The notes beneath the pieces are model-generated. The model was given only the letters and a program-made list of their open reading frames with translations, did not search any database and was not told the origin of the DNA. A DNA stretch of 30,867 nt from Maritimibacter sp. GTDB taxonomy: Bacteria; Pseudomonadota; Alphaproteobacteria; Rhodobacterales; Rhodobacteraceae. The stretch lies in contig JAGRMP010000226.1 in the NCBI GenBank assembly GCA_020441225.1, positions 1 through 30,867 of the forward strand, given 5' to 3'. Both the position numbers and the translations under genes were made by a program. Below, piece after piece: positions 25,312 to 30,867 of this stretch (positions are counted from its first letter, which is position 1; each line of letters starts with the position of its first letter).

Positions 25312-27000
25312 TCAGCCCGGCAGGCCGAAGGGCAGATCGACCGGGCTCTGCCCCCGGAACGGGATGACGCCGGTCAGGGCATCGACCACGGCCTGCTGGA
25401 CGGGACGAACGGCGCTGTAGGCGTTCACGAAGGTCGGGCAATCGGGCATGTGAAAGGTCAGGAAAGGCGACCCGAGCGAGACATAGAGCGTCGGCAGGTG
25501 CTGCCACATCCGCTGCATGGTCAGCGGAAAGGCGCCGTGCAGCCGTTCCCATTGCGGCCCCAGGTGCTCTTTGCCGGACAGCCCTTCCTCGGCCACCAGG
25601 TACAGGCCGATGTCCTGGTCCGTCGCGTCGATGGGCGTGCCCGGGACGACCCGGGTGATCCGGAAGCCGAACTGCTCCAACATGGCCGGGATTTCGAGAT
25701 CGGGCAGGGGCGACGAGGGGCTGCGGCGGTCGCGCGCCTCGGCCAGCAGGATACGGGCGTGGCGCGCGGGCGAGATCGGCAGCAAACCTTGAGTATCGCG
25801 GACCAGGGTCACGCAGCCCTCGGCCACGCCCCGGGCCCAGCCACGGTGTTCCTCCGTGCCCAGGAGCGCGGCACGGCGGGCCCTGGGCGGGACGGCGGGA
25901 CGGTCCAGATGCAGGCCCATCGAGGCCTTGAGCGCGAGGATGCGCAACACCGCTTCGTCCAGACGGCGCAGCGACAGCGCCCCGCTGGCCAGACCGTCGC
26001 GCAGAAACTGCATGTCCTCGTCGATGTCGCGCGGGAACAGCAGGATGTCGCAGCCGCTTTCGATGCAGAGCGGGACGATGTCCTCGCGCGCGCCGCAGGA
26101 GGTGAACCCCGCCATGCCGGTCGCGTCGGAGACGATCACGCCGTTGTATCCCAACTCGCCGCGCAAGAGCCCCTGAAGCAGGTTTGCGTTGAGCGAGGCC
26201 GGGAGGATGGCTTCGCCGGGCGACCCGTCCCCCGGGTCCGGGCGGTAGGCTGGAAGGGTGACGTGACCGGCCATGACAAGGCGGGTATCGCGGGCGATCG
26301 CCGCGGCGTAGATCCGGCCGAAGCTGGCGTGCCAGTCTGCCATCGTCATGGTGTTGTGGGTGGTGACGTAGTGCTGGTCGCGCTCGTCCAGGCCGTCGCC
26401 GGGGAAATGCTTGACGCAGGCCACGAGGCCGTTTGACCGCATGCCGTCGAGATAGGCGCAGACCATCGAAAGCGTCTGCTCGACCTTGTCGGAAAAGGCG
26501 CGGGTGTTGACCGCGTTCGCGCGGAAGTTCAGCGCGAGATCGGCGACCGGTGTCCAACTGACGCCGAAACCGAGATACGACGCCTCGCGCGCGGCGATGG
26601 CCCCCATGCGCCGCGCGTTTTCCGTATCATTCGTCGCGGCGACCGCCATCTGGTTGGGAAAGGCTGTCCCTGCCTTGACGCTGGCTTTTTCCGACATCTC
26701 GATATCGGCGGTCAGCAGGGGCGGCACGGCGCTGGCCTGCATCAGGCGTTCGGCGGAGCGGCGCAAGTCTTCTTCGCCATAGCTGGGAAACCGGTGCACC
26801 CCGCCGAGGCCGCGCGCGGTCAGCGCGTCGATGCCGTCATCCGACAGATCGCGGCACATCGGCAAGAGGAGCTGCGCGATCTTGGCCTCGGTCCCAAACG
26901 CGCTGAACCGCGTTTTCACCCATTCCAGACCTTTCCGGTCGAGATGAAAGGGCGCGGCGCTCAATTGCGCGTCTGTGAGAGGAAGGCCGGTCTTGGACAT
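25312..27000 (-). CDS. Glycoside hydrolase family 3 protein (NagZ-like N-terminal domain)
   Basis: A 562-residue cytoplasmic protein (no signal peptide). The GH3 TIM-barrel spans about residues 30-360: LLTADIEMSEKAS, the substrate motif KHFPGDGLDERDQH, and the nucleophile region GVIVSDATGMAGF with the conserved Asp. The KHFPG-x-G...H pattern is that of beta-N-acetylhexosaminidases. The C-terminal 200 residues form a second domain like the GH3 C-terminal alpha/beta domain. Possible role: peptidoglycan or chitooligosaccharide turnover. The ATG at 27000 lacks a good ribosome site, so the start is less certain. It ends 11 bp from the nit operon. Confidence 0.88.
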   Translation of the reverse strand: MSKTGLPLTDAQLSAAPFHLDRKGLEWVKTRFSAFGTEAKIAQLLLPMCRDLSDDGIDALTARGLGGVHRFPSYGEEDLRRSAERLMQASAVPPLLTADIEMSEKASVKAGTAFPNQMAVAATNDTENARRMGAIAAREASYLGFGVSWTPVADLALNFRANAVNTRAFSDKVEQTLSMVCAYLDGMRSNGLVACVKHFPGDGLDERDQHYVTTHNTMTMADWHASFGRIYAAAIARDTRLVMAGHVTLPAYRPDPGDGSPGEAILPASLNANLLQGLLRGELGYNGVIVSDATGMAGFTSCGAREDIVPLCIESGCDILLFPRDIDEDMQFLRDGLASGALSLRRLDEAVLRILALKASMGLHLDRPAVPPRARRAALLGTEEHRGWARGVAEGCVTLVRDTQGLLPISPARHARILLAEARDRRSPSSPLPDLEIPAMLEQFGFRITRVVPGTPIDATDQDIGLYLVAEEGLSGKEHLGPQWERLHGAFPLTMQRMWQHLPTLYVSLGSPFLTFHMPDCPTFVNAYSAVRPVQQAVVDALTGVIPFRGQSPVDLPFGLPG

Positions 27001-27209
27001 CGGGCTGCGGTCTCGGCTGTGTTTCGGTCCGTGCGACCATAGTCAATCGCGCGCTTTGGCGGGGGGACGCATAGATCAGGACCGATCCAACTTTTCGGAT
27101 TCTCAACGCCGTTGCCTGCCGTGTCGTCCGCCATTTCAATGCCGGGCACACCCACAGGGCTGCCGGCATCCGCTGCCGGCACGCGCGAAACAGGACTGAG
27201 TTGACCCAT

Positions 27210-28403
27210 ATGAAAGCGCTTCACAACTACAGGGTAGTCGATGCCACGCATGTGCTGGCCGGGCCGTTTGCCGCGTTCCAGCTGGCCACGCTGGGGGCCG
27301 AGGTCATCAAGGTCGAGGACCCGAACGATCCCGACCAGGCCCGGGCGCAGGGGCCGGACCGCGCGATGAACGACATCGGCATGGGTACGGCCTTTCTGGG
27401 ACAGGGCGCCAACAAGGCCTCGGTGGCCATTGACCTCAAGACGCCCGAGGGCAAGGCGGCGATGCTGCGCCTACTCGACACGGCAGACGTGTTCATCGAG
27501 AACTACCGGCCCGGGTCTTTCGACGCATTGGGACTGGGTTACGAAGCGGTTCGGCGGCGCAATCCCGGGCTGATCTACTGTTCGCTTTCGGCCTTTGGAT
27601 CGACCGGGCCGCGCCGCGAGCTGCGCGGGTATGACAATATCATCCAGGCGTTTTCCGGCTTCATGGCGATGACCGGGGACGATCCTGACAAGCCGTTCAA
27701 ATGCGGCTCGCCGATCATGGATTACGCGGCCGGCACCACCACCGCCTACGAGATCACGGCGGCGCTGCTGCAGCGGGCGCGCAACGGGGGAACCGGCAAT
27801 TTCGTCGATGTCTCGATGCTGGATGTGGCGATGATGTTCGCGACCTCGCATGTGACGTCGTATTTCTGGAGCGGCAAGACGCCCGCCCCGAAAGGCAACA
27901 GCTACGCCTTTGCCACGATCGGCATGTATCAGGCCAGCGACGTGCCGATGATGGTCTCGGCCTCGAACCTGAAACAGCAGGCCAGGCTGTGGCGCCTGCT
28001 GGGGCGCGAGGACATGATCAAACAGGACAATAACCAGCGGCTCGACTCGCACGCCGAGGAAACCGCCGCGCTGAGCACAGCCTTCCGAACCCGTCCGGCG
28101 GCCGAGTGGGAGGAAGTGCTGCACGCCGAAGGCATCCCCTGCGCCCGTATCCGCCGCCTCGACGAGGCCCTGAGCGACCCGCAGGTGCAGGCGCGGCCGG
28201 TGCTGCACAGATTTGGCGGCAATGCCGGGACGGTCGAGGGGATGACCACGACGTTGGCGGGTTTTCGGATGCAGGAGCACGGGCCGTCCCTGGAACAGCC
28301 GCCGCAGCGATTGGGGGCGCAGACGGCTAAAGTGCTGTCGGAACTCGGCTACAGCCCGTCCGAGATCGATGGCCTGCGGGCAGCGGGTGTCATCTGCGGA
28401 TGA
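27210..28403 (+). CDS. CaiB/BaiF family (family III) CoA-transferase, second copy
   Basis: A 397-residue family III CoA-transferase with the same landmarks as the copy at 7583: VVDATHVLAGPFAAFQLATLGAEVIK, ENYRPGSFDALGLGYE, YCSLSAFGSTGP and catalytic-Asp segment PIMDYAAG (D171). By eye the two proteins share around half their residues end to end, including PKGNSYAFAT and CARIRRLDEAL. The ATG at 27210 matches the start of the paralogue; a TTG at 27201, three codons upstream, has a better-placed AGGA and is possible. It is divergent from the GH3 gene and lies apart from the sugar transporter operon by 271 bp. Substrate unknown. Confidence 0.92.
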   Translation: MKALHNYRVVDATHVLAGPFAAFQLATLGAEVIKVEDPNDPDQARAQGPDRAMNDIGMGTAFLGQGANKASVAIDLKTPEGKAAMLRLLDTADVFIENYRPGSFDALGLGYEAVRRRNPGLIYCSLSAFGSTGPRRELRGYDNIIQAFSGFMAMTGDDPDKPFKCGSPIMDYAAGTTTAYEITAALLQRARNGGTGNFVDVSMLDVAMMFATSHVTSYFWSGKTPAPKGNSYAFATIGMYQASDVPMMVSASNLKQQARLWRLLGREDMIKQDNNQRLDSHAEETAALSTAFRTRPAAEWEEVLHAEGIPCARIRRLDEALSDPQVQARPVLHRFGGNAGTVEGMTTTLAGFRMQEHGPSLEQPPQRLGAQTAKVLSELGYSPSEIDGLRAAGVICG

Positions 28404-28420
28404 CCGCGCACGAAATCGCC

Positions 28421-28450
28421 GAATTTCGAGCCGCCGGTGGCGAGAAATTC
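28421..28450 (+). terminator. Weak inverted repeat after second CoA-transferase gene
   Basis: GAATTTC (28421-28427) and GAAATTC (28444-28450) pair, with a two-base mismatch and a further short GC stem inside. It lies 17 bp after the stop. A U-rich tail is lacking, so it is only a possible terminator. Confidence 0.3.
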
Positions 28451-28451
28451 T

Positions 28452-28518
28452 AAGCGTTTGCAATGGATTATACAGAATGTTTTGGCCCGCCAAATCTTCG
28501 TTTCGTTGACGCAAACGC
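28452..28518. promoter_or_regulatory. Candidate LacI-type operator and inverted repeat before sugar transporter
   Basis: AAGCGTTT (28452-28459) fits the AANCGNTT core recognised by many LacI-family regulators. GCGTTTGC (28454-28461) is repeated in inverted form as GCAAACGC at 28511-28518. The position upstream of a sugar-binding protein gene makes LacI-type control plausible. No LacI gene is visible in the window. A convincing -35/-10 pair was not found. Confidence 0.35.
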
Positions 28519-28607
28519 CGCCGGGATGAGACTTGGTCACATCGCTGCACCCACCGAAACAGCCCGTCTGGCCCGGAACGGCACCTGATTGAACGGCCGC
28601 AGGCACA

Positions 28608-28655
28608 GACGAAAACACAGACCAGAACCCGGACCAGAACCCGGACGAAAACCCG
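28608..28655. repeat. 12-bp tandem repeat upstream of sugar-binding protein gene
   Basis: Four full 12-base units of the type GACCAGAACCCG (variants GACGAAAACACA and GACGAAAACCCG) plus a partial unit reaching the AGGAG ribosome site of the next gene. They lie in the 5' untranslated leader, with no start codon in frame. Copy-number change would alter leader length. Confidence 0.75.
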
Positions 28656-28674
28656 GACGACAGAGGAGAAGATC

Positions 28675-29907
28675 ATGACGAAATTCACATCCACCGCACT
28701 GGCCGCGCTGATGGCCGCGACCGCCCTGCCGGCCCTTGCCGCCGATCTCGAGGTCACCCATTGGTGGACCTCCGGGGCGGAAGCCGCGGCGATCCGCGTC
28801 ATCGCCGACGCGTTCCAGGAAAGCGGTAACACCTGGATCGACGGCGCGATCGCAGGCGCGGGCGGCGTCGCCCGTCCGCTGATCACCAGCCGGATCACCG
28901 GAGGCGACCCGATGGGCGCCACGCAGTTCACCCACAGCTCCGCCATGCGCGAGCTGATCGAGGCGGGCTTCATGCGCGACGTGACCGAGATTGCCGAGGC
29001 GCAGGGGTGGAAAGAGCAGATCTTCCCGCAGTCGCTGCTCGACAGCTGCACCTTCGAAGGCAAGCTGTACTGCGTGCCGTCGAACATCCACTCGCAGCAA
29101 TGGCTGTGGCTGAACAACGCCGTGTTCGAGGACAACGGGCTGGCGGTGCCGCAGAGCTGGGATGACTTTGTCGCCGCCGCTCCGGTGCTGCGCGAAAAGG
29201 GCATCATCCCGTTGGCGCAGGGTCAGCAGGCCTGGCAGATCCAGCTCATGTTCAACGTGCTGATGGTGTCCATCGGCGGGCCCGAGCTGTTCGAAAGGGT
29301 CTATGGCGATCTCGACGCCGACTATGCCGCCGGCGAAGACGTGGCCCGGGTCTTCCAGGCGGCGGCCGATGCCCGCGCGTTGATGGAAGGCTCGAACGTC
29401 CAGGCCTGGAACGAAGCCGCCATGCTGGTCATCGACGGCCGTGCCGGCGGCCAGATCATGGGCGACTGGGTGCAGGGCGAATTCATGCAGGCCGGAATGA
29501 AGGCGGGCGAGGACTTTTCCTGCCTGGCGGGGCTAGGCGTGAACGAATACATCACCGCGGCGGGCGACGCGTTCTATTTCCCGAAGGTCGACGACCCCGA
29601 GATCGTCGCCGCGCAGGACGCGCTTGCCAGCGTGATCGTGGCGCCGAAGACGCAGGTCGCCTTCACCGCCGCCAAGGGCGCTTTGCCGGTGCGGCGCGAC
29701 GTCGAGTTGAACGATCCGACCCCCTGTATGGAAAAGGGCATGGCGATCCTCCAGGAGGGCCATGTGGTGGAAAGCATCAACACGATGGTCTCGCCCGATA
29801 CCGTTGGCCGGGTGACCGACCTGGTGGTCGAGTTCTTTGCCGATCCGGGCTTTGCGCCCGAGACCGCGCAAGAGGAGTTTGCCGAGATCATCGCCTCGGC
29901 GGACTGA
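28675..29907 (+). CDS. Carbohydrate ABC transporter substrate-binding protein (GtsA-like)
   Basis: A 410-residue periplasmic binding protein. The signal peptide covers residues 1-22 (K3, hydrophobic 8-18, ALA before ADLEV). The mature N-terminus EVTHWWTSGAEAAAIRVI is typical of the GtsA/glucose-mannose group of family 1 sugar-binding proteins; later SWDDF and IMGDWVQGEF segments also fit. It binds a sugar and hands it to the permeases that follow. RBS AGGAGAAG precedes the ATG. A very strong hairpin after its stop would be expected to raise its level over the permeases. Sugar identity is not proven. Confidence 0.9.
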   Translation: MTKFTSTALAALMAATALPALAADLEVTHWWTSGAEAAAIRVIADAFQESGNTWIDGAIAGAGGVARPLITSRITGGDPMGATQFTHSSAMRELIEAGFMRDVTEIAEAQGWKEQIFPQSLLDSCTFEGKLYCVPSNIHSQQWLWLNNAVFEDNGLAVPQSWDDFVAAAPVLREKGIIPLAQGQQAWQIQLMFNVLMVSIGGPELFERVYGDLDADYAAGEDVARVFQAAADARALMEGSNVQAWNEAAMLVIDGRAGGQIMGDWVQGEFMQAGMKAGEDFSCLAGLGVNEYITAAGDAFYFPKVDDPEIVAAQDALASVIVAPKTQVAFTAAKGALPVRRDVELNDPTPCMEKGMAILQEGHVVESINTMVSPDTVGRVTDLVVEFFADPGFAPETAQEEFAEIIASAD

Positions 29908-29913
29908 CAGATC

Positions 29914-29947
29914 CCGGCGCGGATCGCTCAGGGCCGATCCGCGCCGG
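29914..29947 (+). other. 13-bp perfect hairpin between binding protein and permease genes
   Basis: CCGGCGCGGATCG (29914-29926) pairs perfectly with CGATCCGCGCCGG (29935-29947) around an eight-base loop. It starts 6 bp after the stop of the binding-protein gene and lies 34 bp before the permease ATG. There is no U-tract. Comparable intercistronic hairpins after malE-type genes protect the upstream message, and this is the likely role here. Confidence 0.7.
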
Positions 29948-29981
29948 CCTTGCCACATCGCACATAATGGGAGGACCTCCA

Positions 29982-30867
29982 ATGTCGCATAGCGGCAAAC
30001 CGACAGGGCTGCTCAAGAACCTGAGTGCCAAGATTGCCGCCATCCCGATGGTGCTGACGGCAATCGTGGTCTTTGTGGGATGCTCGGTCTGGACAATCGT
30101 CTATTCCTTCACCAACTCGCGCCTTCTGCCCAGTGCCAAGTGGGTCGGCTTCGACCAATACGAACGCCTGTGGGAAACGCGCCGGTGGGTGATCTCGATC
30201 GAGAACCTGGCGATCTACGGGATCCTGATGCTGATCCTGGCGCTGGTCATCGGGTTCCTCCTGGCGGCGCTGATCGATCAGAAGATCCGCTTCGAGGACG
30301 GGTTCCGCACGATCTTTCTCTATCCTTACGCGCTGAGCTTCATCGTCACGGGGCTTGTGTGGCAATGGCTCCTGAACCCGGAATTCGGGGTGCAGAACGC
30401 GGTGCGCAAACTTGGCTTCGAAAGCTTCAGTTTCGACCCGCTCTACAACCCCGACACGGTGCTCTACGGGGTGCTGATCGCCGGTCTGTGGCACACCAGC
30501 GGCCTGGTGATGTGCCTGATGCTGGCCGGTCTGCGCGGGATCGACGAGGACGTGTGGAAGGCCACGAAGATCGACGGGATCCCGGCCTGGAAGACCTATG
30601 TGATGGTGGTCATCCCGATGATGCGGCCGGTCTTCATCACCACGCTGGTGCTCATCACCTCGGCCATCATCAAGCTCTACGACCTGGTGATCGCGCAGAC
30701 CGGCGGCGGCCCCGGCCTTGCCTCGGAAGTGCCGGCCAAGTTCGTCTTCGACCGGATGTTCGTCTCGCAAAACCTCGCCCAGGGGTTTGCCGCGTCGACC
30801 ATGATGCTGGTTGCCGTGATCTTCGTCATCATTCCCTGGGCCTACCTGGAATTCGGAGGCAAGAAAC
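29982..30867 (+). CDS. Sugar ABC transporter permease (MalF-type), 3' end outside window
   Basis: An open frame of at least 295 codons, still open at the window end. The ATG has GGGAGGACC upstream. About six membrane segments are visible (for example IAAIPMVLTAIVVFVGC, LMLILALVIGFLLAALI, FIVTGLVWQWLL, LMLVAVIFVIIPW at the end of the visible part). The cytoplasmic EAA loop reads KATKIDGIPAWKTYVMVVIP, which contacts the ATPase in binding-protein-dependent sugar importers. It would pair with a second permease and an MalK-like ATPase beyond the window. The TGGGPGLAS and FVFDRMF segments are typical of the MalF/GtsB group. It probably lacks only a few C-terminal residues. Confidence 0.92.
   Translation, partial: MSHSGKPTGLLKNLSAKIAAIPMVLTAIVVFVGCSVWTIVYSFTNSRLLPSAKWVGFDQYERLWETRRWVISIENLAIYGILMLILALVIGFLLAALIDQKIRFEDGFRTIFLYPYALSFIVTGLVWQWLLNPEFGVQNAVRKLGFESFSFDPLYNPDTVLYGVLIAGLWHTSGLVMCLMLAGLRGIDEDVWKATKIDGIPAWKTYVMVVIPMMRPVFITTLVLITSAIIKLYDLVIAQTGGGPGLASEVPAKFVFDRMFVSQNLAQGFAASTMMLVAVIFVIIPWAYLEFGGKK

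Noticed and set aside
24728..26557. Minus-strand open frame of 609 codons across the hotdog gene and GH3 gene
   Set aside because: It runs out of frame through the GH3 coding sequence and antisense to the hotdog gene; no family match.
27161..27181. TGCCGGCA twice, 13 bp apart, upstream of second CoA-transferase
   Set aside because: Self-complementary GC octamers are expected by chance at this GC content; no other support for an operator.
28608..28667. Possible Asp-Gln-Asn-Pro repeat peptide
   Set aside because: The frame is closed by a stop at 28590 and has no start codon before the repeat, so it is not translated as such.

Overview
The window is about 31 kb of GC-rich, tightly packed bacterial DNA. 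The gene content (tripartite tricarboxylate transporter, CaiB/BaiF CoA-transferases, MmgE/PrpD, GcvA-type LysR regulators, MocR regulator, DUF983, Gts-like sugar ABC transporter) and the strong GC bias fit an alphaproteobacterium, most likely of the Rhodobacterales/Roseobacter type. That placement is inference from content, not from a marker gene. No rRNA, tRNA, insertion sequence, phage gene or CRISPR array was seen.

Region 1 (1-2007): the 3' part of a GFA/CENP-V-type zinc protein, then on the minus strand an AbrB-family membrane protein and a YciA-like acyl-CoA thioesterase. Region 2 (2202-14354, all plus strand): a carboxylate-catabolism block. It holds a FadB/FadJ-like enoyl-CoA hydratase/3-hydroxyacyl-CoA dehydrogenase fusion, a TctB-TctA-TctC tripartite transporter, a family III CoA-transferase, an MmgE/PrpD protein, an enoyl-CoA hydratase/isomerase, an ADP-forming acyl-CoA synthetase and a PcaF-like thiolase. 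Together they suggest uptake of an organic acid, activation to a CoA thioester, hydration/isomerisation/oxidation and thiolytic cleavage. The substrate cannot be read from sequence. Region 3 (14487-16372): two closely related GcvA-type LysR regulators face each other tail to tail, with 52 bp of overlapping coding sequence.

Region 4 (16694-25300) is the most interesting part. A DUF983 membrane protein and a MocR-type (GntR-PLP) regulator precede a divergent eight-gene plus-strand operon. Its first seven genes match the Nit1C cluster in order: MSMEG_0572/Sll0783 protein, nitrilase, radical SAM protein, GNAT, AIR-synthase-like protein, MSMEG_0570 protein, flavoprotein. This cluster is linked in the literature to cyanide assimilation and nitrogen-starvation response. 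An eighth, translationally coupled gene encodes a probable double-hotdog protein related to LnmK/Pnap_2097. The mocR-nit intergenic region carries two exact copies of ATTGTATGGAT 116 bp apart (about 11 helical turns), a good candidate MocR operator.

Region 5 (25312-30867): a glycoside hydrolase family 3 protein (minus strand), a second family III CoA-transferase close to the one in region 2, and the start of a sugar ABC transporter operon (binding protein plus a permease cut by the window end).

Two structural themes recur. Several operons have long GC hairpins without a U-tract between genes (7531-7548, 13101-13130, 19223-19251, 29914-29947), probably adjusting relative expression within the operon. 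Three separate 12-bp-period tandem repeats occur (4181-4264, 15418-15465, 28608-28655).
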